Assembly: GCA_965220055.1 (NCBI GenBank)
Contig: CBDCPE010000004.1
Location: 2,480,001-2,544,000 of the forward strand
DNA length: 64,000 nucleotides
Origin: Bin87 sp965220055
GTDB lineage: Bacteria; Chloroflexota; Dehalococcoidia; Lucifugimonadales; UBA3495
Direction: 5' to 3'
Positions 1-8,519 of the stretch are shown here, in pieces. The translations under genes and the position numbers were made by a program. Position 1 is the first letter of the stretch. Each line of letters starts with the position of its first letter. The notes under the pieces were generated by a model. That model was not told where the DNA came from. It saw nothing but the letters and a program-made list of their open reading frames with translations, and did not search any database.

Positions 1-154
1 ATTCCAGATCAACGATGGACGCATTGGAGGTATTGCGAGGGTCGACCGCAAATGCGAGCACGCCGTCGATGCGCTCGTAATCGCCGGTTGCGCCGAACGC
101 GGCCCCGTCGGCAAAGGACTGGCGGCTTTTGATGTCAACAGCGACTACGGGCAT
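1..154 (-). CDS. Alpha/beta hydrolase domain protein, N-terminal 51 residues only
   Basis: The first 51 codons of a minus-strand gene whose remainder lies left of the window. The start is the ATG at 154, preceded on its strand by a GGAGG box 7 nt away. The peptide begins MPVVAVDIKSRQSFADGAAF and continues GATGDYERIDGVLAFAVDP. The FGxxGxYERxxGxxxFxVDP pattern is what I know from the N-terminus of the large alpha/beta hydrolase domain family (PF20091 type), common in Chloroflexota and Actinobacteria. No catalytic residue is visible because the core is missing, so the family call rests on this N-terminal strand pattern alone. Confidence 0.55.
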   Translation of the reverse strand, partial: MPVVAVDIKSRQSFADGAAFGATGDYERIDGVLAFAVDPRNTSNASIVDLE

Positions 155-187
155 GGCGTTCCTCCGGGTCTCGGTTCGAGTAACGGG

Positions 188-216
188 ATGTTAGCAACGC
201 GCCGGCGGAGGGTCAA
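188..216 (-). promoter_or_regulatory. Sigma-70-like promoter of the leftmost hydrolase gene
   Basis: On the minus strand: TTGACC (216-211), 17-nt spacer, TAACAT (193-188), with TGC before the -10 box as an extended element. The expected transcript start near 181 gives a leader of about 27 nt to the ATG at 154. One of the best-formed promoters in the window. Confidence 0.6.
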
Positions 217-391
217 ATAGAAGGAACGATGGGGGGCGACGTTCTTGTACACCACACGCGTACCCTTTCGGGGCGTCCGGTAGATCGTCCATTGCTAGCA
301 CATTTCTTAGAAGACCAACCGTTTCACTTCTCTAACATCCAAACACACTGCCAAACCTACATGTTCATCACCTGGGTTTCAACGATAAGGC

Positions 392-400
392 TGATATAAT
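392..400 (+). promoter_or_regulatory. Extended -10 promoter for the nuoE-nuoF pair
   Basis: TGATATAAT at 392-400 is a perfect extended -10 (TGnTATAAT). No good -35 hexamer lies 17 nt upstream. The predicted transcript start (about 407) coincides with an in-frame ATG at 407, so the nuoE mRNA may be leaderless or nearly so. Confidence 0.55.
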
Positions 401-424
401 CCCGCAATGGTAGCCGGAGGCGAA

Positions 425-937
425 ATGCGACGCCGGCGAGGTCGCGGCGATGAAATCGACCCTGCGAGCGATGGTACGGCGGACGCCGAACGCCGCGAAC
501 GTCAATCCGCCTTGCGTCGGGCGCTGCGCGATCATTTCCCGGAGCGGAACCGGCACAACCTTCTGCCCGTCTTGCACTTATTGCAGCACGAACACGGTTA
601 CCTGCCTGAGTGGGCGTTGCAGGTTGTAGGCTGGCATCTGCGCGTGCCCGCTTCCGAGGTTTATGGCGCGGCCACGTCTTACTCGGAGTTGCGTCTCGAT
701 CCTCCCAAGCGGTGCAATGTCGTCGTATGTACCGGCCTGGCTTGCTGGCAGTCCGGTGGCGAGGAGCTCTTGGCAGGAGCTCGGAAACTCCCTTATCCCG
801 ATGACGCGGCCAGCGTGACGACCACATCGTGCGGGTTCGTGTGCGGGTTGGCTCCAGCCATCAGGATCAATGGACGTTGGCTGGGCCGCATGGACGCGGA
901 ACGAGTGGTCGCCGCCATCGAGAGCGCCTACATATGA
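425..937 (+). CDS. nuoE: NADH dehydrogenase NuoE-like [2Fe-2S] thioredoxin-fold subunit
   Basis: 170 aa, 24 kDa-type subunit that carries one [2Fe-2S] cluster and passes electrons to or from the flavin subunit. The four cluster cysteines are visible as C-x4-C in VVCTGLACW and C-x3-C in TTSCGFVCG. The helical N-terminal region (HNLLPVLHLLQHEHGYLP) is typical of the family. I chose the ATG at 425, behind GGAGG at 416-420; an in-frame ATG at 407 sits where transcription should start and is a real alternative. The stop overlaps the start of the nuoF-like gene (ATGA), so translation is probably coupled. No other Nuo gene is in the window, so the pair may serve a diaphorase or NAD-linked dehydrogenase module. 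Confidence 0.85.
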   Translation: MRRRRGRGDEIDPASDGTADAERRERQSALRRALRDHFPERNRHNLLPVLHLLQHEHGYLPEWALQVVGWHLRVPASEVYGAATSYSELRLDPPKRCNVVVCTGLACWQSGGEELLAGARKLPYPDDAASVTTTSCGFVCGLAPAIRINGRWLGRMDAERVVAAIESAYI

Positions 938-2550
938 CGGCCGCGAATTGCCGGCCCGCCTGGCAAGCGATGCGCGACGCGGCGTCGGGGCGGCTCGCCG
1001 GCCTATCGGCCATCACCCGCGTGGTCGTGCAATGGGGACACTGTAGCCAGGCGGTTGGCGCGGAACGCGTGCATCGACGGTTGGTCGAGTTGTTCCAGGG
1101 CCGGGTTGATGTGGTGGTGGTCGCGGCTGGCTGCGACGGAGCGTGTTTCGCCGCGACGCAGGTGATTGTCGGGTTGCCCGGCGGCACGGCACGGTTTTTC
1201 GACCGCTTTGGCCCAGACGACGATCTATCCGAGATCGTTGTCGCGGCGGATGGCGGCGCGCCAGATCGGATGCGACCTCAGGCCGAGTTGGAAGGATTTT
1301 TCGCGGCTCAGCACATTGCGCTGATGGAAGGGATCGGCAGCGCCAACCCTAATTCCCTCGACGAATACTTAGGGCGAGACGGCTACCTGGGCTTGGCAGA
1401 AGCGCTTTCGATGAGCCCCGACGGGGTTATTGGCCTGGTCTTGGACGCTGGGTTACTGGGTCGCGGCGGGGCTTATTTCCCGGCCGCCCGCAAGTGGCAG
1501 GCGGCGCGGCGGGTCGACGCTGCCCGGCGACACTTGGTGGTCAATGCTGAGGAAGGCGAACCCGGTGTCTTCAAGGACCGGCACCTTATGGAGGGCAATC
1601 CACACCGGATCATCGAGGGCGCCCTGATCGCCGCTTACGCCGCTGGTGCCGGAAACGTGGTGATCTACATCAACGCCGAGGCTGATCTGTCGGCGGATCG
1701 CATGGCGTCCGCCTTGGCAGTTGCGGAGGCGGCGGGCCTGGTCGGCGACGACGTGCTGGGAAGCGGCTTTGCCTGCGCGATCACCGTCCGTCGGGGCGCC
1801 GGCGGATACGTGTGCGGCGAGGAAACGACGCTGCTCAACACGGTTGAAGGTCGCCGAAGGGAACCGCGTCTGCGTCCGCCATTTCCCACCGATGCGGGTC
1901 TGTACGGGGAGCCGACGGTCATCAACAACGCGGAAACCCTCGCCAATCTTCCGGCGATCCTAACGGGCGGCGTGCGCCGGTTCGCGTCGGTCGGTCTAAA
2001 CGAGGCGCGAGGGACGCGGTTGGTGTCGCTGAGCGGCGCGGTGCAGCGTCCCGGTTTGGCCGAGGTGCCCATGGGTACTACGGTGCGGCAGGTCATCGAC
2101 CTCGTCGGCGGAGGTGTGCCGGAGGGACGCAGTCTGGGGTTCGCCGCGGTGGGGGGCCCGTCCAGCGGCCTGATGCCGGCCAGCGAACTGGATTCCCCGC
2201 TTCGCCCCGGAATGCTGCACTCGAGTGGCGTGGTGATGGGAGCCGGCGGGATTACCGTCTTCGACGACAGCGTGTCCCCAGTGGAAGTGGCGGCGCGGTT
2301 GAGTCAGTACAACGCCGCCGAGTCCTGCGGCAAGTGCACCCCCTGCCGCGAGGGTACCCCCAGGATCGCCGAGGCTTTGGGGCGCATCTCCGTCGGCGAA
2401 GGGCAGGAGTCGGACGTTCAGGACCTGCGCGACTTGGCCGAGATCGTCGGGGTGGCCTCGCTGTGCGGGTTGGGGCAGATGGCCGGGAATCCCGTGACCA
2501 GCCTGCTGCATTTTTACGGGGACACGCTGGACGTGAACCCCAGCGAATAG
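934..2550 (+). CDS. nuoF: NADH dehydrogenase NuoF-like flavoprotein (diaphorase) subunit
   Basis: 538 aa, 51 kDa-type subunit oxidising or reducing NAD(H) through FMN and a [4Fe-4S] cluster. About 110 N-terminal residues form an extra degenerate thioredoxin-like domain (GHCSQAVG, AAGCDGAC), as in HoxF/HydB and formate dehydrogenase beta subunits. The core has FMN/NADH motifs GRGGAYFPAARKWQ and NAEEGEPGVFKDR, then an SLBB-like segment, and cluster cysteines C465, C468, C471 (SCGKCTPC) and C511 (LCGLGQ). There is no C-terminal ferredoxin domain. ATG 934 overlaps the nuoE stop by 4 nt. The fused N-terminus and absence of nuoG or other nuo genes argue for a soluble dehydrogenase or hydrogenase-type partner encoded elsewhere. 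Confidence 0.85.
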   Translation: MTAANCRPAWQAMRDAASGRLAGLSAITRVVVQWGHCSQAVGAERVHRRLVELFQGRVDVVVVAAGCDGACFAATQVIVGLPGGTARFFDRFGPDDDLSEIVVAADGGAPDRMRPQAELEGFFAAQHIALMEGIGSANPNSLDEYLGRDGYLGLAEALSMSPDGVIGLVLDAGLLGRGGAYFPAARKWQAARRVDAARRHLVVNAEEGEPGVFKDRHLMEGNPHRIIEGALIAAYAAGAGNVVIYINAEADLSADRMASALAVAEAAGLVGDDVLGSGFACAITVRRGAGGYVCGEETTLLNTVEGRRREPRLRPPFPTDAGLYGEPTVINNAETLANLPAILTGGVRRFASVGLNEARGTRLVSLSGAVQRPGLAEVPMGTTVRQVIDLVGGGVPEGRSLGFAAVGGPSSGLMPASELDSPLRPGMLHSSGVVMGAGGITVFDDSVSPVEVAARLSQYNAAESCGKCTPCREGTPRIAEALGRISVGEGQESDVQDLRDLAEIVGVASLCGLGQMAGNPVTSLLHFYGDTLDVNPSE

Positions 2551-2630
2551 CTGGGTGGACTCCGCCGGCCAACGGACAATTGGATCGCGGTGATCCTGCC
2601 ACCCGGAGACCACCTGCCTCAGGACACGGT

Positions 2631-2660
2631 TTGCTCGAACGGGTGATCCGTCCTTATCCT
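2631..2660 (+). promoter_or_regulatory. Possible promoter of the two-component operon
   Basis: TTGCTC (2631-2636), 18-nt spacer, TATCCT (2655-2660), 40 nt before the response regulator ATG. A moderate match in the 149-nt gap after nuoF. Confidence 0.4.
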
Positions 2661-2699
2661 GTAGACCATCCGACGCTGCCGATTGGATCCGCGTTTGAC

Positions 2700-3386
2700 A
2701 TGGCGAACGACATATTGGTGATCGAGGATGATCCGGGCATCGCGCGGATCATCAGGCTGTACCTCGAGCGTGACGGCCACAACGTGACCACCGTAGGAGA
2801 CGGTGTGGCCGGACTGAACGCGGCCCGCGCCGACACCCCTGACTTGATTGTCCTGGATCTCATGCTGCCCGGGTTGGACGGCATGAGCGTGTGCCGGGCC
2901 CTGCGTGAAGAATCCGACGTACCCATAATCATGGCCACCGCCCGGGCCGACGAGGACGACCGTCTTGCCGGTCTGGACCTTGGCGCCGATGACTACATTG
3001 TGAAGCCGTTCAGCCCACGCGAACTGGCCGCCAGGGTCCGCGCCGTGTTGCGGCGTACCTCCCGCCAATCCCCGTCGGAGCCTTCAGCGGTCGAATATGA
3101 CGGTATCACCATCGATTTCAAGACCCAAACGGTTCTTCGGGGAGACGCGAAACCATCGCTGACCCCTACCGAGTTCCGCTTGCTGTCCCTGTTGGCCTCC
3201 CAGCCCGGCCGGCCCTTCTCCCGCGACCAGATCATCGACGGTGTTTTCGGCTACGACTTTGACGGATATGATCGGACCGTAGATGTGCACATCGCCAATC
3301 TGCGCCGCAAGATCGAGCCTGACGTGCGCAAACCCCGCTACGTCCAGACCGTTCACGGCGTCGGCTACCGGTTCGGAGATGTCTAG
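2700..3386 (+). CDS. OmpR/PhoB-family response regulator
   Basis: 228 aa. Receiver domain at residues 1-118 with the acidic pair after VIED, phosphoacceptor D53 in VLDLMLPGLDG, and the conserved lysine in VKPFSPREL. The C-terminal winged-helix DNA-binding domain has the usual LTPTEFRLL, TVDVHIANLRRKIE and VQTVHGVGYRF motifs. The start is the ATG at 2700; longer in-frame extensions read back through the nuoF gene and lack homology. It overlaps the histidine kinase gene by 8 nt, so the two form one transcription unit. The regulated genes are unknown; the small secreted-protein gene that follows is the obvious first candidate. Confidence 0.93.
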   Translation: MANDILVIEDDPGIARIIRLYLERDGHNVTTVGDGVAGLNAARADTPDLIVLDLMLPGLDGMSVCRALREESDVPIIMATARADEDDRLAGLDLGADDYIVKPFSPRELAARVRAVLRRTSRQSPSEPSAVEYDGITIDFKTQTVLRGDAKPSLTPTEFRLLSLLASQPGRPFSRDQIIDGVFGYDFDGYDRTVDVHIANLRRKIEPDVRKPRYVQTVHGVGYRFGDV

Positions 3387-4815
3387 ATGGCGCTTCGGCC
3401 TGCGGTGGCGCCTGGCGCTGGGGTTCGCGGTCATCCTCGCCCTGGCCCTGGGATCGGTCGCGCTGTTCACCGGGTTCGCTGCGGAGCGGGAGGTTGCCAG
3501 GGTCCAAGTGGAGCAGGACCGGGTGCGGGCCAACCGCATCGTGGTGTCTCTGGCCGAATTCTACGCTTCCAACGGCGGATGGGACGGTGCGCAGAGTTTC
3601 GTCAACCGGATCAGTTTTCAGACGGAGCGGGAAATCATTGTGCTGGACACCGAGGACCTGCTGGTCGCCGACAGCGGTCTCCGCAACGGTGGGCGCCGGG
3701 AACGTAACGGCCACGACCGAACGTTCTTCGACCATCGTGGCGATCCGCACCAACCCGCCCGCCCGCAGTTTTTCGCGCCCATAATCGCAGATGGATCGGA
3801 GATCGGCTCGGTGACGGTGGCCGTCCCGGGGCGCGGCGGTATCGTCCCAGTGTTCCCCCTGGATTCCCACGGAGACCCGCCGCCCGATGCGGAACCGCCC
3901 TTGTCCCGATTTGCTGACGCCGTCGGACACGCGCTGAGAGTTGCGGGCGTGGTGGCCGGCGCGGCCGGAATCGTGCTTGTGATCCTCATGTCGCGACGCA
4001 TGCTGGCGTCTATCGGAAGCTTGACCACCGCGGCGCGGGAACTCGGAAGTGGAAATCTGTCCAGCCGGGCGTCGGTCAAGGGCAACGATGAAATCGCAGA
4101 GTTGGGCAGGACATTCAACTCGATGGCCGGCGCTCTGGAAGAATCGGAGCGCCAACGCCGCGCCATGGTGTCGGATGTTGCCCACGAGCTGCGCACGCCG
4201 CTGGCCAACATCCAGGGTCACATCGAAGCCTTGCAGGATGGTCTTTTGGAGCCCGACGCGGCGACGTTGGACACCGTACATCGGCAGGCCCTGCATCTGA
4301 ACCGGCTGGTCAATGACTTGAGGCTGCTGGCCGAATCGGAAGCCCGCGGGTTGCGGTTGGAGCTGGAGCCGGTTTCCGTTGGTGAGATCGTTCAGCGGGT
4401 GACCGCATCGTTCCGGGCCCGGGCGGACGCCGAGTCGGTGCGACTGGACGCCGAAATCGACGAAACCCTGCCCGCGTTGAGCCTCGACCGAGGCCGGATC
4501 GAGCAGGTGTTGACTAACCTGGTGGACAACGCGATCCGGCACACCCTTCCTGGCGGGAGCGTCGTGGTTGCCGCCAGCCGGGAGGTCGACGAGATCACGG
4601 TGGCAGTGGCCGACACCGGACCAGGCATCCCGGCGGACGCTCTGCCCCACGTGTTCGACCGCATGTACCGGGTGGACCCGTCCCGTGATCGTGCAACCGG
4701 GGGTTCTGGCCTGGGATTGACCATCGCGCGGCAGTTGGTGGAGGCCCACGGAGGCAGGATCTGGGTGGAAAGCGAGGTGGGTGTCGGTTTCGATCTCCCG
4801 TTGGCGGAACATTAA
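3379..4815 (+). CDS. Membrane sensor histidine kinase (HAMP, HisKA, HATPase)
   Basis: 478 aa. Transmembrane helix 1 at about residues 12-34, an extracytoplasmic loop of about 150 residues rich in H, R and P (NGHDRTFFDHRGDPHQPARP), helix 2 near 186-206, HAMP, then the H-box VAHELRTPLANIQGH with phosphoacceptor H269 and an ATPase domain with N-box VLTNLVDNAIRHT, G1 DTGPGIP and G2 GGSGLGLTIARQL. The ATG at 3379 lies inside the regulator gene, indicating coupling. The His-rich loop could bind a metal, but that is inference. The stimulus is not identifiable. Confidence 0.92.
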   Translation: MSRWRFGLRWRLALGFAVILALALGSVALFTGFAAEREVARVQVEQDRVRANRIVVSLAEFYASNGGWDGAQSFVNRISFQTEREIIVLDTEDLLVADSGLRNGGRRERNGHDRTFFDHRGDPHQPARPQFFAPIIADGSEIGSVTVAVPGRGGIVPVFPLDSHGDPPPDAEPPLSRFADAVGHALRVAGVVAGAAGIVLVILMSRRMLASIGSLTTAARELGSGNLSSRASVKGNDEIAELGRTFNSMAGALEESERQRRAMVSDVAHELRTPLANIQGHIEALQDGLLEPDAATLDTVHRQALHLNRLVNDLRLLAESEARGLRLELEPVSVGEIVQRVTASFRARADAESVRLDAEIDETLPALSLDRGRIEQVLTNLVDNAIRHTLPGGSVVVAASREVDEITVAVADTGPGIPADALPHVFDRMYRVDPSRDRATGGSGLGLTIARQLVEAHGGRIWVESEVGVGFDLPLAEH

Positions 4816-4904
4816 TAATTTCTAAACATCGGCTCTCTATCTTGGCCTCATCAAAGCCGCTGTGGGCCAACCAAATAACAATCAACGGCGGCACAGGAGG
4901 AAAA

Positions 4905-5498
4905 GTGTTCAATCGTATTCGCAATATCCGAAAGCGCTGCTTCTTCGTAGCGGCGTCAGTCGCGCTCCTCTCCATAGGGTTGGTTACCGGTAGCGTGTTC
5001 GCGGCTGGCGTACCCGGCAAGGTGGTCGGCGGCGCGTTGCATCATGGTTCCGGTCACGACGATAACCGAGCCGGCCACGGCAACCGCGGTGCAATTATGG
5101 AGCGAGTGGCGGAGATTCTTGGCGTGGAGCACGACACGCTGAAAGCCGCTTTCGCGACTGCCTTCGACGAGCAGTCCAATACCAAGTTCGAGGAGTACGT
5201 ACAGGGCCTGGCGGACGATGAAACCCTCACTTCGGACCAGGCAACCGAAGCCAATGACTGGTTCGACGAGCGTCCGGCGAACTCCGGCCCGTTGCCGCTA
5301 CGGTTGGCGCGCACTTCAGACTCCGGCCGTGTTGACACCTTTCTGGAAAAGCTGGTGGAAGCAGAACGCATGACGCAGAACGAGGCCAACACCCTGAGCG
5401 ACTGGCACGACGACCGGCCCGATTCCCTGCCCACTGCGACACACGAACATTCTGGCCGACGGAAGGGCCATCATGACGGCGACGGAAGCGAAAGCTAA
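4905..5498 (+). CDS. Small secreted protein with repeated helical module (DUF2680-like)
   Basis: 197 aa from a GTG start 4 nt behind AGGAGG (4895-4900). Residues 1-33 are a signal peptide: basic FNRIRNIRKR, then a hydrophobic run ending in VFA-AG. The mature part is hydrophilic and repeats a helical pattern: ILGVEHDTLKAAFATAFDEQ, then a segment with LTSDQATEANDWFDERP, then MTQNEANTLSDWHDDRP. The paired (T)xxQAxxxxDWxDxRP motifs resemble DUF2680-type proteins of Chloroflexota and Firmicutes. The C-terminus is His-rich (THEHSGRRKGHHDGDG). The gene starts 89 nt after the histidine kinase and may be its target or an accessory sensor. Function unknown. Confidence 0.7.
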   Translation: MFNRIRNIRKRCFFVAASVALLSIGLVTGSVFAAGVPGKVVGGALHHGSGHDDNRAGHGNRGAIMERVAEILGVEHDTLKAAFATAFDEQSNTKFEEYVQGLADDETLTSDQATEANDWFDERPANSGPLPLRLARTSDSGRVDTFLEKLVEAERMTQNEANTLSDWHDDRPDSLPTATHEHSGRRKGHHDGDGSES

Positions 5499-5537
5499 CC
5501 GGGTCCGTCCGCTGCGGACGGTGAACTAACCGACCCG

Positions 5538-5575
5538 GGGGCCGATCCGCGTCGGCTCGGCCCCGCTTGTTGCTG
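5538..5575 (+). terminator. Probable intrinsic terminator
   Basis: Stem GGGGCCGA (5538-5545) with TCGGCCCC (5557-5564), 11-nt loop, followed by gcttgttgctgttct, which is T-rich but interrupted. A second perfect hairpin, ccgtccgc/gcggacgg with a 1-nt centre, lies at 5505-5521 directly after the stop codon. Together they close the two-component/secreted-protein unit. Confidence 0.5.
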
Positions 5576-5665
5576 TTCTCGCGCCCGTGGGTTTGGGCAG
5601 TCCTCGTTGTGGTAAATTACTGCCACTGCCTACTCAACCAACATCGCCTGGGAGGTCCCCGCTCT

Positions 5666-8014
5666 ATGCTTGACTACAAACCCAACATAGTTCTCTCCGA
5701 CCCCGACGAAAACTACCGCGTCGTCGGGACGCGCCCCGTCCGCCATGACGGTCCGGACAAGGTCATGGGCCGCGCCCGCTACGCTGCGGACATTCATCTG
5801 CCGGGTATGCTGCACGGCAAGATCCTGCGTAGTCCCCACGCCCACGCCCGCATACACGGCATCGATGCCAGTAAGGCGCTGGCCTTGCCCGGCGTTCACG
5901 CGGTCGTGACCTCCGCCGACTTCCCAGACGTGTCGGCCCAGATCAAGGATCAGGAGGAGGGGGCCCCGGTCAACTACGGTTTTTATAGCCGCAACGTGAT
6001 GGCACGAGAGAAGGTTTTATATCGCGGGCACGCCGTTGCCGCTATCGTTGCTGACTCGCCGCACCTGGCTGAGGAAGCCCTGGCGCTGATCGAAGTGGAC
6101 TGGGAAGTGCTGCCGGCCGTTTTCACCGCACAGGAGGCCATGGCCGACGGCGCTCCGGCGGTCCACGAGCGCCTGGTCACCCTGTCCAACCCCGCGCAGC
6201 GTTCTGGAGGCTGGGCTGAAGAGGATTCCGGCGACGCTTCCAACGTCTCCAATCACTTTCAGTTTGCCTCCGGCGACCTGGAGGCCGGATTCGCCGAAGC
6301 CGACGCGATCGTGGAACGGGAGTACCACACCCGCCAGGTCCATCAGGGCTACATCGAGCCTCATTCCGCCACTGCTCGCTGGAACGCCGACGGCACGGTG
6401 ACTGTTTGGGCCAGCACCCAGGGCCATTTCGCATTGCGCGACCACACCAGCCGAATCCTCGGCATCTCCTTAGGGCAGCTCAACGTCGTGCCGATGGAGA
6501 TTGGCGGCGGTTTCGGGGGCAAGGGGCAGGGCGGCTGCTACCTGGAACCCGTCGTCGGCGCGCTGGCGCGCAAGACCGGCCGGCCCGTCAAGATCGCGAT
6601 GTCACGGACCGAAGTTTTCACCGGCACCGGCCCCACGTCGGGGAGTCACATCAAGGTGAAAGTAGGCGGTACCCGCGACGGCCGGTTCACTGCGGCCCAG
6701 GCGACGCTGATCTATGAAGCCGGTGCTTTCCCCGGCTCGCCGGTGCCCAGCGGTTGCCGCACCATGTTTGCCCCCTACGAGATCCCTAACGGGTTCGTCG
6801 AGGGCTACGACGTGGTGACCAACGTGCCCAAGGCTGCCGCCTACCGCGCGCCCGGTTCTCCGGCCGCCTCCTTCGCCGCCGAGCAGGCCATCGACGAGTT
6901 GTGCGAGAAACTGGGTGTCGACCCGGTGGAATTTCGCCTCAATAACGCCTCCAAGGAAGGCAGTCGGCAGATCGGTGGTCCAACCTTCCGCCGCATTGGT
7001 ATGGTGGAAATCCTCCAGGCCACCCAGGAGCATCCGCACCTGGCGTCGCCGGTACCCGAGCCTTCTGCTCCGGGACGGCTCACCGGGCGGGGCATTGCCG
7101 CCGGCGGGTGGTTTAACGGCACTGGCCCAGCCACGGCGGTCGCCAGTGTCATGCCCGATGGTACCGTCAGCCTGATTGAGGGCTCACCCGACATCGGCGG
7201 CTCCCGCGCCGTCATGGCCATGCACGTTGCCGAAGTTCTCGGACTGCCGGCGGAGCGCATCAAGCCGTCCATTGTGGACACCGACAGCATCGGCTATAGC
7301 AGCGGCGCCGGCGGCAGCGGTGTAACCTTCAAGATGGGCACTGCGGTCTACCAGGCCGGCGAGGAAGTGCGCCGCCAGATGATTGAGCGCGCCGCTCGCA
7401 TCTGGGATGTCCCGGTCGAGGACGTTGAGTACCAGGAAGATGGCACGCTGGCCCACCGCTCCGACGACGCCCTCCGCATGACCTTCGATCAGTTGGCCCG
7501 ACGCCTCAACGGCACCGGCGGTCCCATCGTAGGACACGGCGCGGCCAACCCCGCCGGCGTGGGCAACGCCTTCGCCATCAACGTTGCCGACGTGGAGGTC
7601 GACCCCGACACGGGCAAGGTTGAAGTGCTGCGCTTCACCGCCATCCAGGACTGCGGCAAGGCGATCCACCCCAGCTACGTTGAGGGCCAAATCCAGGGCG
7701 GTGCCGTTCAGGGCATCGGCTGGGCGTTGAACGAAGAGTACTTCTTCGACGACAACGGTCAGATGATGAACTCGTCCTTCCTGGACTACCGCATGCCCAC
7801 CGCGCTGGACCTGCCCATGATCGACACTGTCATCGTTGAGGTGCCAAACCCGGGTCACCCGTTGGGCGTACGCGGTGTCGGCGAGGTATCCCTGGTGCCG
7901 CCCATGGCCGCCATTGGCAACGCCATCGCCCGCGCCATCGGCGCCCGCCTGGAGAGCCTGCCGATGAACCCTGGGGCCGTCCTCGAAGCCCTTTGGCAGC
8001 AGAACGGCGAGTAA
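5666..8014 (+). CDS. Xanthine dehydrogenase/CoxL-family molybdopterin-binding large subunit
   Basis: 782 aa, large subunit of a molybdenum hydroxylase (aldehyde/xanthine/CO dehydrogenase superfamily) that binds Mo-molybdopterin cytosine dinucleotide and hydroxylates carbonyl or N-heterocyclic substrates. N-terminal hammerhead domain (VGTRPVRHDGPDKVMGRARY), then GGGFGGKGQGG near residue 280, AYRAPGSPAASFAAEQAID, and near the C-terminus GVGEVSLVP with the expected catalytic E740. No CO-dehydrogenase active-site loop AYRCSFR is seen, so it is not form I CoxL. ATG 5666 follows GGGAGG. No adjacent genes encode the FAD or [2Fe-2S] subunits or maturation factors, so it must use partners from elsewhere. 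Confidence 0.9.
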   Translation: MLDYKPNIVLSDPDENYRVVGTRPVRHDGPDKVMGRARYAADIHLPGMLHGKILRSPHAHARIHGIDASKALALPGVHAVVTSADFPDVSAQIKDQEEGAPVNYGFYSRNVMAREKVLYRGHAVAAIVADSPHLAEEALALIEVDWEVLPAVFTAQEAMADGAPAVHERLVTLSNPAQRSGGWAEEDSGDASNVSNHFQFASGDLEAGFAEADAIVEREYHTRQVHQGYIEPHSATARWNADGTVTVWASTQGHFALRDHTSRILGISLGQLNVVPMEIGGGFGGKGQGGCYLEPVVGALARKTGRPVKIAMSRTEVFTGTGPTSGSHIKVKVGGTRDGRFTAAQATLIYEAGAFPGSPVPSGCRTMFAPYEIPNGFVEGYDVVTNVPKAAAYRAPGSPAASFAAEQAIDELCEKLGVDPVEFRLNNASKEGSRQIGGPTFRRIGMVEILQATQEHPHLASPVPEPSAPGRLTGRGIAAGGWFNGTGPATAVASVMPDGTVSLIEGSPDIGGSRAVMAMHVAEVLGLPAERIKPSIVDTDSIGYSSGAGGSGVTFKMGTAVYQAGEEVRRQMIERAARIWDVPVEDVEYQEDGTLAHRSDDALRMTFDQLARRLNGTGGPIVGHGAANPAGVGNAFAINVADVEVDPDTGKVEVLRFTAIQDCGKAIHPSYVEGQIQGGAVQGIGWALNEEYFFDDNGQMMNSSFLDYRMPTALDLPMIDTVIVEVPNPGHPLGVRGVGEVSLVPPMAAIGNAIARAIGARLESLPMNPGAVLEALWQQNGE

Positions 8015-8040
8015 CCCTTCCGGCCATCCACGGAAACCAC

Positions 8041-8068
8041 GTAGGGGCGAATAACTATTCGCCCCTAC
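8041..8068 (+). repeat. Intergenic palindrome, family copy 1
   Basis: Perfect inverted repeat of half-site gtaggggcgaat with a 4-nt centre, between the convergent ends of the molybdoenzyme gene and the DUF6941-like gene. Other family copies lie at 9594, 11382, 18235, 33021, 55694 and 63820. Confidence 0.85.
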
Positions 8069-8096
8069 TGTTTCGCATTTTCGGCACTGATGGTCA

Positions 8097-8519
8097 TCAC
8101 GGCTCCAGCCGTACCAGGAAACTAGCTTCCCCGAGGGGCATCCCGTCGAAAGCGATGGCCGCCACATGTCGTCCCAAGCGGGTGACCGGGATGCGAAACG
8201 GCTTGATCCAGCGCTGGAAGAAAATGCCCTCATCCCAGGTGACTTCCTGGGGCGGTGGGCTGGACAGGCTTGCGCCCGGTGCCCTGATGGTCACTTCCAG
8301 CGTATGCGATCCGGCGTTGGCGCCGGCGATGCAGAATGCCAACTGGGCGTCCACTTCGGCCAGCACGCGCGGTCCGTCGCCACTGGGCGGCTCGTCCGGC
8401 ATGGGGATATCCACCAAGTCAATGACACCTTTGAAACTCAGGTCGTCCCCGTTCCCCTCCTCGGTTTCCCGACAGAACAGGGCATATTTCAGGTACACTC
8501 CGCCTCGTTCGGTAGTCAA
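8097..8519 (-). CDS. Small beta-sandwich-like protein (DUF6941-like)
   Basis: 140 aa, no signal peptide or membrane segment. The order YLKYALFCRE, then a strand-rich stretch (LAEVDAQLAFCIAGANAGSHTLEVTIRAPGA), then a C-terminal FLVRLEP resembles short DUF6941-type proteins: an immunoglobulin-like fold starting (V)xYALLA and containing HTLxVxxxxP. I infer this from the pattern only. Start taken as the ATG at 8519. It is divergent from the thioredoxin-like gene; the 107-nt gap between them holds both promoters. Role unknown. Confidence 0.55.
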   Translation of the reverse strand: MTTERGGVYLKYALFCRETEEGNGDDLSFKGVIDLVDIPMPDEPPSGDGPRVLAEVDAQLAFCIAGANAGSHTLEVTIRAPGASLSSPPPQEVTWDEGIFFQRWIKPFRIPVTRLGRHVAAIAFDGMPLGEASFLVRLEP

